From positions 124,001-188,000 of the forward strand of contig NZ_JACNMS010000001.1 in NCBI RefSeq assembly GCF_020595125.1: a DNA stretch of 64,000 bases, written 5' to 3'. The position numbers and the translations under genes are program-made. The DNA comes from Jeotgalibacillus aurantiacus. GTDB lineage: Bacteria; Bacillota; Bacilli; Bacillales; Jeotgalibacillaceae. Below are positions 53,571 to 61,218 of this stretch, one piece after another (within the stretch, counting starts at the first letter, position 1; the number at the start of each line of letters is the position of its first letter). The notes under the pieces were generated by a model. The model was not told the DNA's origin and did not search any database. It worked only from the letters and a program-made list of their open reading frames with translations.

Positions 53571-53599
53571 ATTATAATTGTATTACAAAAGTATTACAA
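53571..53599 (-). promoter_or_regulatory. Promoter with overlapping WalR box for the LysM-NlpC gene
   Basis: Minus strand TTGTAA, 17-bp spacer, TATAAT; within it TGTAAT-ACTTT-TGTAAT (53583-53598) fits the WalR consensus TGTWAH-N5-TGTWAH. Family members are known WalR targets in B. subtilis. Confidence 0.65.
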
Positions 53600-53608
53600 A
53601 ATAAAGCA

Positions 53609-53662
53609 GGGGGACGGAGCGGGTGTTCTTTTTCGACGAAAAGAACACCCGCTCCGTCCCCC
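53609..53662. repeat. REP-like palindrome 8 in a divergent promoter region
   Basis: GGGGGACGGAGCGGGTGTTC and exact complement, 54 bp, centre TTTTTCGACGAAAA. It starts 10 bases from the -35 of the LysM-NlpC promoter and ends 16 bases before a TATAAT box (53678-53683) of the acetamidase gene. Confidence 0.92.
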
Positions 53663-53715
53663 CAGCCCCTCAAGGTGTATAATAAGAGTGAATTTTCAGA
53701 AAAGGAGAGAGACAA

Positions 53716-55029
53716 ATGAGTGAACAGAGAAAAGCAACGGATACTCTTTTGGTGAATTCTTTTATTGATGGGGTACTGGATCCTGCGAAAGAGATGCTTG
53801 GACCGGTCAAGGATGGCGGACATATTATTGCGAATACGGCGCCAGGCTGCTGGGGGCCGATGATTACTCCCTGCATTCGCGGGGGTCACGAAGTAACGAA
53901 ACCTGTATTTGTTGAAGGTGCAGAGCCTGGTGATGCGATTGTGATTAAGATTCATTCCATTAATGTCACATCACTTGCGACTTCTTCAGGTAATGATGCT
54001 CCGGTAGAAGGACGGTTTCTCGGTGATCCTTTTGTTGCCGTGAAATGTCCGGAGTGCGGTACGATGTATCCTGATACGGTGATTGAAGGAATCGGTCAGG
54101 AAGCCATCCGCTGTGCAAACTGTCATGCGGACGTAACGCCTTTCGTATTTACAAATGGGTATACGATCAGCTTCAGTGAGCACGGCGATGTCGGGGTAAC
54201 GGTTAGTAAAGAAGCCGCGAAAACCATCGCACGTGATGGAAAAGCGTATATGAAAACGCCTGAGAACTCGATCCAGAATCCGATTGTAACTTTTGCTCCT
54301 CATGATCTCGTTGGTGTGGTGGCAAGAATGCGCCCATTTTTAGGACAGTTGGGCACAACGCCCTCACGACCGATCCCTGACTCTCATAATGCCGGAGACT
54401 TTGGATCGTTCCTCGTTGGTGCGCCGCATGATTATGTGGTCACGCAGGACGAGCTTGATGAACACCGTACGGACGGCCATATGGATATCAGCCGTGTCAG
54501 AGCCGGTGCAACGATTATCTGTCCGGTTAAAGTGCCAGGTGGCGGGGTGTATCTTGGTGACATGCACGCGATGCAGGGTGACGGCGAAATTGCAGGTCAC
54601 ACCGCTGATGTAGCAGGCATCGTCCATCTTCAGGTTCACGTCATCAAAAAAGCTAATCTAAAAGGTCCAATCCTTCTGCCAAATGAGGACGATCTTCCAT
54701 ACACAGCAAAGCCATTTACAAAAGAAGAACTCGCCTCTGCAAAAGCACTCGCAGCTCAATGGAACATCGAACAGCTTGAACAATCACTGCCAGTATCAAT
54801 CATTGGAACCGGCTCCAACCTGAACCTGGCAACAGACAACGGACTGCAGCGCGCCGCCGACCTCTTCGGCGTCACCGTCCCTGAAATCATGAACCGCACC
54901 ACCATCACCGGCTCCATCGAAATCGGTCGTAATCCGGGTGTTGTCACGATTACCTTCCTTGCACCGGAGCATTATTTGGAGAAGGCCGGGCTACTGGATG
55001 AGGTGAAGAGGCAGTACCCAGGGGCTTAA
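53716..55029 (+). CDS. Acetamidase/formamidase family protein
   Basis: The 437-residue protein belongs to the FmdA/AmdA family, which hydrolyses formamide or short amides to ammonia and the acid. Visible marks are GCWGPMITPCIRGGHEVTKPV near the start, PIPDSHNAGDFGSFLVG and GGGVYLGDMHAMQGDGEIAGHTADVAG, which contains the family's conserved metal and catalytic residues. There is a zinc-ribbon-like insertion (CPEC...CANC, about 113-136). ATG start with AAAGGAGAG upstream. The actual amide is unknown. It lies between two REP-like palindromes. Confidence 0.92.
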   Translation: MSEQRKATDTLLVNSFIDGVLDPAKEMLGPVKDGGHIIANTAPGCWGPMITPCIRGGHEVTKPVFVEGAEPGDAIVIKIHSINVTSLATSSGNDAPVEGRFLGDPFVAVKCPECGTMYPDTVIEGIGQEAIRCANCHADVTPFVFTNGYTISFSEHGDVGVTVSKEAAKTIARDGKAYMKTPENSIQNPIVTFAPHDLVGVVARMRPFLGQLGTTPSRPIPDSHNAGDFGSFLVGAPHDYVVTQDELDEHRTDGHMDISRVRAGATIICPVKVPGGGVYLGDMHAMQGDGEIAGHTADVAGIVHLQVHVIKKANLKGPILLPNEDDLPYTAKPFTKEELASAKALAAQWNIEQLEQSLPVSIIGTGSNLNLATDNGLQRAADLFGVTVPEIMNRTTITGSIEIGRNPGVVTITFLAPEHYLEKAGLLDEVKRQYPGA

Positions 55030-55104
55030 GGGGGACGGAGCGCCTGATCCTTTTTTAAAAACAGGGGACAGAGCTGGAGAAAAGGAACGCCCGCTCCGTC
55101 CCCC
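55030..55104. repeat. REP-like palindrome 9
   Basis: GGGGGACGGAGCGCCTGATCC left arm, inner GGGGACAGAGCTGG unit, right arm GAACGCCCGCTCCGTCCCC. It directly follows the TAA of the acetamidase and ends 14 bases before the next start codon. Confidence 0.9.
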
Positions 55105-55118
55105 TCAAAGGAGATAAA

Positions 55119-55661
55119 ATGAAGAAAACAACCATCTTTCTATTCCTTTTACTAATTTCCAATCTTATATTCGTCACTCTATGGGTTAAGGAGAGGAAGG
55201 AAACAGAACTTATATATTTCAATTTATTGGGTGATACACTTCTCTCGTTCCACCTTTTGCAGGAAAGTAATGAATACATAAATAACCCGGGAGATCTGCA
55301 CGGCAACTTTGCTAGGGGTGTTTATTCTGCAGAAAAGGCAGCTGGTTGGGTTCTGGAAATCTCGTCTTCGGCTGATCAGGAAGAGGCAGCACTAGTAAAA
55401 TTCTTGCATGAAGCACTTTTATTCAAATATTTAAAAGTATTCGAAGAGGACAATTCATCAGACGAACCCATTTCGACTGAACATCAAAACATTATGAAGG
55501 AACTGTATTCAAATCTCGAGGAGGCCTCCTTTCCTGAAAGGTTGAAAACAGAGGAAGACAGGGAACGCTTCTTTATTGCCGTTGAAAAGTTTTTGTGGCT
55601 TGAAGACAGGTGGCCCTGGCCTGAAGACGACCAAGGGAATGGAAAGCCTAGTCCATTTTAA
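55119..55661 (+). CDS. Hypothetical membrane-anchored protein
   Basis: I do not recognise this 180-residue protein. It has a single N-terminal hydrophobic helix (TTIFLFLLLISNLIFVTLWV) and an acidic helical domain outside or inside the membrane (HLLQESNEYIN, WVLEISSSADQEE). No motif is evident. ATG start with AAAGGAG upstream. It is placed between palindromes 9 and 10, with no partner gene in an obvious operon. Confidence 0.65.
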   Translation: MKKTTIFLFLLLISNLIFVTLWVKERKETELIYFNLLGDTLLSFHLLQESNEYINNPGDLHGNFARGVYSAEKAAGWVLEISSSADQEEAALVKFLHEALLFKYLKVFEEDNSSDEPISTEHQNIMKELYSNLEEASFPERLKTEEDRERFFIAVEKFLWLEDRWPWPEDDQGNGKPSPF

Positions 55662-55665
55662 AACA

Positions 55666-55706
55666 GGGGACAGAGCTGGCTAAAAGGCACACCTGCTCCG
55701 TCCCCC
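55666..55706. repeat. REP-like element 10 (single 41-bp unit)
   Basis: GGGGACAGAGCTGGC...ACCTGCTCCGTCCCCC: only the right-hand unit of the long form, itself an imperfect hairpin. It begins four bases after the stop codon of the previous gene. Confidence 0.85.
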
Positions 55707-55777
55707 TGGTTTAAAACAGTCCCAAAGTGGTATAAAGAACTAGGTCGATCATACATAATGACGACTACCTTATCGCT

Positions 55778-55809
55778 GAAGCACGGATTCGATCCCGTGC
55801 TTCTTTTAT
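55778..55809 (+). terminator. Intrinsic terminator-like hairpin
   Basis: GAAGCACGG / CCGTGCTTC, eight-base loop, then TTTTATT. Confidence 0.7.
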
Positions 55810-55825
55810 TTGTTCGCAAACGAAC

Positions 55826-55876
55826 GGTAACGGAGAATCAATTTTTCGTTAGAAAAGGAACGCCCGCTCCGTCCCC
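55826..55876. repeat. REP-like element 11 (decayed left arm)
   Basis: Right arm GGAACGCCCGCTCCGTCCCC is intact; the left arm is changed to GGTAACGGAGAATC. A TATAAT box lies at 55883-55888, seven bases after the end. Confidence 0.8.
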
Positions 55877-55905
55877 TATATGTATAATTGAAACAGGTGA
55901 TGACA

Positions 55906-56988
55906 ATGTTAATTGGAGTGTACAATGATCGTAAAAATCCACTGTCAGTTTTAACTCCGGAGCGGATTAAGGCTTATTTGGAAGTGGCTGCTGAACAATC
56001 TGTGGAGCTTGTGTTTTTCAGTATTGATGAGGTTGATTTTCAATCCTGTCAGATTCAGGGTAAGGGATTTGAGAATGGAACCTGGATCAATCGGTTAACG
56101 AACTTCCCTAAGTTAATTATGAATGATTGTTCAACTTCCCCTGATCGGGTTAAGCATCTTGATAAAGAGAAGTTACTTCGTTTAGAGGTTCCATTTTTAT
56201 CGCATTTGATTGAAGATAAGTTATCGATTTACCAACGTTTAGAGGGAAGTGAGGATTTTTCAGACCTGTTAATACCTTCTTATCCTCTGAGGACACTGAG
56301 AGATTTTTCACAGATTGTCAGAGAATCCCCTAAAAGCATCTTGAAACCAACCAATTCTGGAAAAGGGCAAGGGATTTTTGTTGTTACCAGAAAGAGCGAA
56401 CAATCGTTTATCTTTCAAAATGGTCAGAATAGATCCACATATAATAGATTCTTCACTCAAAAGATGATCAGTGACCTTTGTAAAAAAGGGAACTATATGA
56501 TTCAGCCTTATATCCCTTCATTAACGCTAGAAGGCCACGTCTTTCATATTCGGGTCCATGTGATGAGAAATTCAAAATCAGTGTGGACATGTGGAGCGGT
56601 CATTGCAGACATTGCCGAAAAAGGGTGGCAAATCAGCAATTACAAAGGCAACAAAACCATCCGTGCTATTGACTTATTACATCAACAATTTGAAAAAAAA
56701 GGAATCACGATGTATAACAACATCATCCAGCGCTCACTCAAACTCGCTCAACACATCGATCAATTCTATCCCTTTATGATCGACGAACTCGCATTTGATT
56801 ACGGTCTTGATCCCGACCACAACTTTCGACTATTTGAAGCCAACACCGGCCCAGAAATCATCACATTCGCAGAAACACGCGAAAAAGAACGCGCCAAACA
56901 TCGTATCGGACTGGCCAAAACAGTGGTGCATGCTTTAGAAAAAATTCCGTTAGAGGATAGAAAGGGAAAGCATTTTAAAATTCATTAG
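55906..56988 (+). CDS. YheC/YheD-family ATP-grasp protein
   Basis: This 360-residue protein is of the YheC/YheD ATP-grasp family known from Bacillus spore-coat associated proteins. Visible are the N-terminal domain (IGVYNDRKNP), SILKPTNSGKGQGIF (ATP-binding loop), MIQPYIPSLTLEGHVFHIRVHV, and DELAFDYGLDPDHNFRLFEANTGPE (metal-binding end). The enzymatic product is not known; ATP-grasp enzymes usually join a carboxylate to an amine. ATG start with AGGTGATG upstream. Its TAG stop uses the first G of palindrome 12. Confidence 0.87.
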   Translation: MLIGVYNDRKNPLSVLTPERIKAYLEVAAEQSVELVFFSIDEVDFQSCQIQGKGFENGTWINRLTNFPKLIMNDCSTSPDRVKHLDKEKLLRLEVPFLSHLIEDKLSIYQRLEGSEDFSDLLIPSYPLRTLRDFSQIVRESPKSILKPTNSGKGQGIFVVTRKSEQSFIFQNGQNRSTYNRFFTQKMISDLCKKGNYMIQPYIPSLTLEGHVFHIRVHVMRNSKSVWTCGAVIADIAEKGWQISNYKGNKTIRAIDLLHQQFEKKGITMYNNIIQRSLKLAQHIDQFYPFMIDELAFDYGLDPDHNFRLFEANTGPEIITFAETREKERAKHRIGLAKTVVHALEKIPLEDRKGKHFKIH

Positions 56989-57075
56989 GGGACGGAGCGC
57001 CCGTTCCTTTTTAGAAGCTCTGTCCCCACATAAAAGGGACAGAGCTCGTGAAAAAGCACACGCGCTCCGTCCCCC
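56988..57075. repeat. REP-like element 12 (88-bp inverted pair, BIME-like)
   Basis: Two complete ~40-bp hairpin units in opposite orientation joined at AGCTCTGTCCCC-ACATAAAA-GGGACAGAGCT. It is the full inverted pair of which the 75-bp copies look like shortened forms. It fills the space between two converging genes. Confidence 0.92.
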
Positions 57076-57078
57076 TGT

Positions 57079-59583
57079 TTATTTCAAAAACAACGACAAC
57101 ACCTTCGCAGCGTGTGCTCGTGTAGACGTGCCACGTGGGTCGAAGCTGCCGTTTTCTCTGCCGCTGATGTAGCCGAGTTCGGTTGCGGCGTCGATGTATT
57201 CGGTAAAGACGCTGCTGATGGCGCCTCGGTCTGTGTAGACTGAGTTATTTTCAGCATCGTATGCTTCTCCGTTTTTGACTTCATATGCACGCATGAGCAT
57301 GGCCACCATTTGTTCGCGTGTTACGCGCTCGTATGGGTTGAAGGTTGCTGTAGTTCTTGTTGTAATGCCGTTTTCTATGGCAAGTTCAATTTCCTGCTCG
57401 AGTGTGAGTTCACCATCACTCAGGCCAAGTGAACGCACGACCATGGATAGGAATTGTCCTCTGAGCACAGGATTGTTTGGCTTAAACATACCGTTTGCAT
57501 AACCTTTTACAACATTCTTTTCTGATAGATCATTGATGTAGGCTGCAGCCCAGAATTCTGCCGGCACATCGCTAAATGTTGGCTCTGCCGGGACTTCTGC
57601 TTCTGACTTCATGCTGAAGCGATAAACGCCAAAGCCTCTCTCATCCGTTTCACCTGTATAGCTGATGCGTCCGTCTGCATATTTTTCAGCAGCCGGGCTT
57701 GAAAGGAATGTCACGTTCAGGTCAGCGTCGATCGGCTTGATCTGCCAGTTCTGGTCTGCTGACGGGTTTACTTCGCCAAGCTCTGTGATGTAATCCATCA
57801 GGATCTGGCGGTTTTCTTCTGCTGAATCAACGACAAGTGGTGCATCTGCGAGACCCGGGAAGTTTCCTCCGCCGCCTGCACGGTAGTTATTGGTGATGAC
57901 GATAAATTCCTGGTCGTCAGAAACAGGTTCACCGTTGTATTCAAGGTTGACGATACGATTAGCATCTGCCGTTTTCAGCGTGCCGTCATTGTTATATTTA
58001 GCCGGTTGCGTGATGTCGATTTCGTAAGTCACGCCGTCGATTACGTCAAAGTTAAACGCAGGGAAGTCAGGGTTCAGGAGCTCCTGCTGTTCTGTTGAAT
58101 CCGGATCAACCTGATTGAATTTACCGGCTGACATTTCAAGCCACTCGCGCACCTGTGCACCTGTTAACTGAACGGCCTTTAATGTGTTGTCGTATAAATA
58201 AAGGTCACCTGCACTGCGGATAGTCAGGTCGCCTTCTGCGATGTCTGTGTATTCTTCAATGCTGTTTCGGCCTGCTTTAAATGGTGCCCCTGCTGACAGG
58301 ATTGGTGTGTCTGCAAGCTCTGGTGAGTTAAGGCGAATGTATTCCTCCACGTACCATTTCTGCGCATCCGTTACGATTTGTACCGATGGATCGTCCTCTA
58401 CTAAAGCAAAAAAGCTGTAGATCGGAGCCGTTGTTGTACCAAGTTTTCCTTCAGAATAGCTGATCGTTGCCTGATGATCCGCTTCAACGAATGAAGCAAG
58501 CTCTTCATTGATTTCCACATTGGCAATTGAGCGGTTGGCAGATTGAGAGTCTGTAACCTCCCACTCCCCATTTACCTCTTCAAGCGTCAGGTCGATCAGC
58601 CCGAGGTAGCCGCCGCCAAAGCCGGCCTGAACTGCAGGAACGCCGTTGATCGTTCCTTTGTCAGCATCAATATACGGAAGTACGCCATTTGCATCTTTAA
58701 AGCCCGAGCTTAACTGCGCGCCAGCTGGAGCAGGGAATGTGTTGTGCGTATGTGAAAACGTGATCGCATCAATGCCTTCCACTTCACTTAATGGAAGAAT
58801 CGCATTTTCAGAGAATGCGCCTTTTTCCGCCATCTGATCAAAACCTGTGTGCGCAATCGCAATAATCACGTCCGCGCCTTCTGCCTTCATCTGAGGAACG
58901 TACTTTTCAGCTGATTCCGCAATATCCTTTGAAATGATTTTGCCATCTAAATTTGCTTTATCCCACTGCACAATCTGCGGTGCGACAAAGCCGATATAGC
59001 CAACGTTGATCGTCTGTTCGTTACCTTCTTCATCTATAACCGTTTTCGGCACAATCTTATATGGATCATAAGCCGGCTGGTCATTTGACGGATCGTCATC
59101 CCCGTCATCTACATATGTATTTGCACTCACATATCCAAAATTCGCATCTCCATACACCTGCTCCATAAAGTCAAGTCCATAGTTGAATTCGTGGTTACCA
59201 AGCGTCACCATGTCATAGTCAAGCTCATTCATCACCTTGATCATTGGATGAATTTCGCCCTCTTTCACAGGCTCCACTTTCGCAAAATAAGTCCCAAGAG
59301 GTGTACCCTGAATCGTGTCTCCATTGTCCACAAGCACAGAGTTTTTCGCTTCAGCATGCGCCTGCTCAATGAGAGTCGCTGTCTTCAATAAACCAACATT
59401 CTGATTCATTGTTCCGCGATAATAATCGTACGGAAATACATTCGTATGCAAATCCGTCGTTTCCATAATCCGCAGCTTCACCTGATCACCCTCCGCTGCC
59501 TTCGCGCCATCTGCCAAAACAAAAGGTGTTACCAAAAGCCCCAACGTTAAAACCGATCCTGCAACCTTCCTGCTCTTACCCAA
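57079..59583 (-). CDS. SLH-anchored 2',3'-cyclic-nucleotide phosphodiesterase/3'-nucleotidase (CpdB-like)
   Basis: The 834-residue protein has a signal peptide, a metallophosphatase domain (about 33-310; IMETTDLHTN, VDNGDTIQG, TLGNHEFNYGLDF, IAHTGFD, FSHTHNTF), a 5_nucleotid_C domain (about 370-560; SAGAPFKAGRNSIEEYTDI, RAGGGGNFPGL) and three SLH domains (about 645-834). The TTDLHTN form of the first metal motif is that of CpdB-type enzymes, which hydrolyse 2',3'-cyclic nucleotides and 3'-nucleotides outside the cell. The start is TTG. It complements the SLH 5'-nucleotidase at 30507-32657. Confidence 0.93.
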   Translation of the reverse strand: MGKSRKVAGSVLTLGLLVTPFVLADGAKAAEGDQVKLRIMETTDLHTNVFPYDYYRGTMNQNVGLLKTATLIEQAHAEAKNSVLVDNGDTIQGTPLGTYFAKVEPVKEGEIHPMIKVMNELDYDMVTLGNHEFNYGLDFMEQVYGDANFGYVSANTYVDDGDDDPSNDQPAYDPYKIVPKTVIDEEGNEQTINVGYIGFVAPQIVQWDKANLDGKIISKDIAESAEKYVPQMKAEGADVIIAIAHTGFDQMAEKGAFSENAILPLSEVEGIDAITFSHTHNTFPAPAGAQLSSGFKDANGVLPYIDADKGTINGVPAVQAGFGGGYLGLIDLTLEEVNGEWEVTDSQSANRSIANVEINEELASFVEADHQATISYSEGKLGTTTAPIYSFFALVEDDPSVQIVTDAQKWYVEEYIRLNSPELADTPILSAGAPFKAGRNSIEEYTDIAEGDLTIRSAGDLYLYDNTLKAVQLTGAQVREWLEMSAGKFNQVDPDSTEQQELLNPDFPAFNFDVIDGVTYEIDITQPAKYNNDGTLKTADANRIVNLEYNGEPVSDDQEFIVITNNYRAGGGGNFPGLADAPLVVDSAEENRQILMDYITELGEVNPSADQNWQIKPIDADLNVTFLSSPAAEKYADGRISYTGETDERGFGVYRFSMKSEAEVPAEPTFSDVPAEFWAAAYINDLSEKNVVKGYANGMFKPNNPVLRGQFLSMVVRSLGLSDGELTLEQEIELAIENGITTRTTATFNPYERVTREQMVAMLMRAYEVKNGEAYDAENNSVYTDRGAISSVFTEYIDAATELGYISGRENGSFDPRGTSTRAHAAKVLSLFLK

Positions 59584-59613
59584 AATCGTTCAACCCGCTT
59601 TCGTCATGTATTA

Positions 59614-59633
59614 TGATGGAATGAATTCCATCA
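59614..59633. promoter_or_regulatory. 20-bp inverted repeat upstream of the CpdB-like gene
   Basis: TGATGGAATGAATTCCATCA, symmetrical at 9 of 10 pairs, about 30 bases upstream of the start codon; operator-like, but the factor is unknown. Confidence 0.4.
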
Positions 59634-59682
59634 ATTATCATTTTAGCACAATAAGGATGGGGTTTTTGTTAAATAATTGTTA

Positions 59683-59757
59683 GGGGGACGGAGCGGGCGT
59701 TCCTTTTTACCAAAAAGGGGACAGAGCTGGTGATTTTGAACACCCGCTCCGTCCCCC
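59683..59757. repeat. REP-like palindrome 13 (75-bp form)
   Basis: GGGGGACGGAGCGGGCGTTCC, inner GGGGACAGAGCTGG, right arm GAACACCCGCTCCGTCCCCC; lies between two genes on the minus strand. Confidence 0.9.
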
Positions 59758-59762
59758 TGCTT

Positions 59763-60779
59763 TTATTTCCCTACAAAAACCTGCACAAAATAAGTCCCAT
59801 AACTTCCGCCTTCAGAATACCCAATGCCAACGTGTGTATATCCTGGATTTAGAATGTTGGCACGGTGTCCTTCGCTGTTCATCCATGCATTCATGGCGGA
59901 TGAAGCTCCGCTTTGTCCTGCGGCTATGTTTTCTCCTGCAGATTTTCTTGTGATTCCTTTTTCGTCCATCATTTGAAAGATGGTTCCGTATTTAGGCGAG
60001 AAGTGATCAAAGTAATCGTTATCTCGCATATCAGCTGCTTTCAGATCAGCAAGTTCCTGTACGGCTGGGTCAAGCTTTAACGGAGCAAGTTCTTCAGCAG
60101 CGCGCTCTTTATTTATCAATGTCAGGATCTCGTTCACCATTTGAGGATCTTGTCCACCCGTGCTTGAATCGTCCTTCTGAATTTCACCGTATAATGTACG
60201 GTAAATGAACACCGCCATTTGTGCACGATTCACATGCGCTTCCGGATCAAAACGGTCAGGCGTTCTTCCGGTGGTGATCTCATTAGCTAATAGAGTACTG
60301 ATATAGCCACGTGCCCAATGAGCACTCGTTACATCAGTAAATGTCTTACTCGATGTTCCCGTTAATTCAAATGCCTCTACCAAAATTTTAGACATCTGTG
60401 AACGTTTTAAAGGAGCCGCAGGATTAAATTTCTCTGCTTTCATAAATACACCCTCATCAACTAAAGCAGCAATATAATCATATCCACTAGTCGTTGGGGA
60501 CACATCAGAAAATCCAGGGTCCGGTCGATTCTGTGTATCCAATTCAAGCGCCCTTCCAATCAGCATAGCAGCCTGACCACGCGTCACCTGACGCTCAGGT
60601 TTAAACGTTCCATCCTCAAACCCTCTGATAATCTCCTGATCTACCAGCGGCATAATATAATCATAAGCCCAATAAGACACTGTCACATCAGACAACCCGC
60701 CAAACGACTTCCCTTCCTTACCAGGCAAGAAACTAAGCACCATGACAAAACTCATCAACAATACAGCAAGCTTCTTCAA
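59763..60779 (-). CDS. SLH-anchored CAP (SCP/YkwD) domain protein
   Basis: This protein of about 338 residues has a signal peptide (MKKLAVLLMSFVMVLSFLPG), three SLH domains (about 30-205) and a C-terminal CAP domain (about 215-338) with the family pattern LTLINKERAAEELAPL, DYFDHFSP, SAGENIAAG, WMNSEGHRANILNP and VGIGY. The pair of His and Glu residues that line the CAP cavity are present. Bacterial CAP proteins are secreted and of uncertain role. The start is TTG; its ribosome site GGGAG lies eleven bases upstream, so a start further up is possible. Confidence 0.9.
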   Translation of the reverse strand: MKKLAVLLMSFVMVLSFLPGKEGKSFGGLSDVTVSYWAYDYIMPLVDQEIIRGFEDGTFKPERQVTRGQAAMLIGRALELDTQNRPDPGFSDVSPTTSGYDYIAALVDEGVFMKAEKFNPAAPLKRSQMSKILVEAFELTGTSSKTFTDVTSAHWARGYISTLLANEITTGRTPDRFDPEAHVNRAQMAVFIYRTLYGEIQKDDSSTGGQDPQMVNEILTLINKERAAEELAPLKLDPAVQELADLKAADMRDNDYFDHFSPKYGTIFQMMDEKGITRKSAGENIAAGQSGASSAMNAWMNSEGHRANILNPGYTHVGIGYSEGGSYGTYFVQVFVGK

Positions 60780-60956
60780 AGAAAAACAAACTCCCTTCTC
60801 ATACAAAATCTCTACTTCAGTCATATTGTAAGGGAAACCAATGAGGAAAAAAGCAATATTTCGACAATAAATTTAAAAAGAACCTTTTGGACTAACGGTG
60901 AGGACGTTCAGCTAAAACTTTATTCATGTTAAGAAGAAGCTTTTATCATAGGCTGA

Positions 60957-61027
60957 GGGACAGAGCGCACGTTCTTTTTTTAAGACTCAGGGACAGAGTT
61001 TGCAGAAAGGAACACTCGCTCCGTCCC
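60957..61027. repeat. REP-like element 14 (diverged)
   Basis: GAGGGACAGAGCGCACGTTC left, inner GGGACAGAG, right CTCGCTCCGTCCC. It lies in the 439-base gap 60780-61218, which has no gene but carries elements 14, 15 and 16. Confidence 0.85.
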
Positions 61028-61124
61028 TTTCTTACATGCAATGACCGATTGATAAATATGAATAAATAAAAAGTACCTATATGAGCAAAAAATGTATTCA
61101 AAAACCTCAATCCTTTTTTATCTC

Positions 61125-61164
61125 GGGGACAGAGCATCCTGAAAAGAACATCGGCTCAGTCCCC
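61125..61164. repeat. REP-like element 15 (single 40-bp unit)
   Basis: GGGGACAGAGCATCC...GGCTCAGTCCCC: single-unit hairpin with small mismatches. Confidence 0.8.
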
Positions 61165-61173
61165 ATAAAAAAA

Positions 61174-61208
61174 CGGAGTTGTGCAAAATGCACACCATCT
61201 CCGTCCCC
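61174..61208. repeat. REP-like element 16 (truncated)
   Basis: CGGAGTTGTGC / GCACACCATCTCCG hairpin ending CCGTCCCC, nine bases from element 15. The GGGGA start is missing from the left arm. Confidence 0.65.
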
Positions 61209-61218
61209 TAATCAATAT

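Noticed and set aside
55778-55809. A tRNA fragment suggested by GGATTCGATCC in a stem-loop
   Set aside because: Only a single hairpin with a T run is present, without the other arms of a tRNA; it fits a terminator.
55812-55825. GTTCG-CAAA-CGAAC as a LexA box
   Set aside because: The half-sites are in the reverse order to the Bacillus consensus CGAAC-N4-GTTCG.
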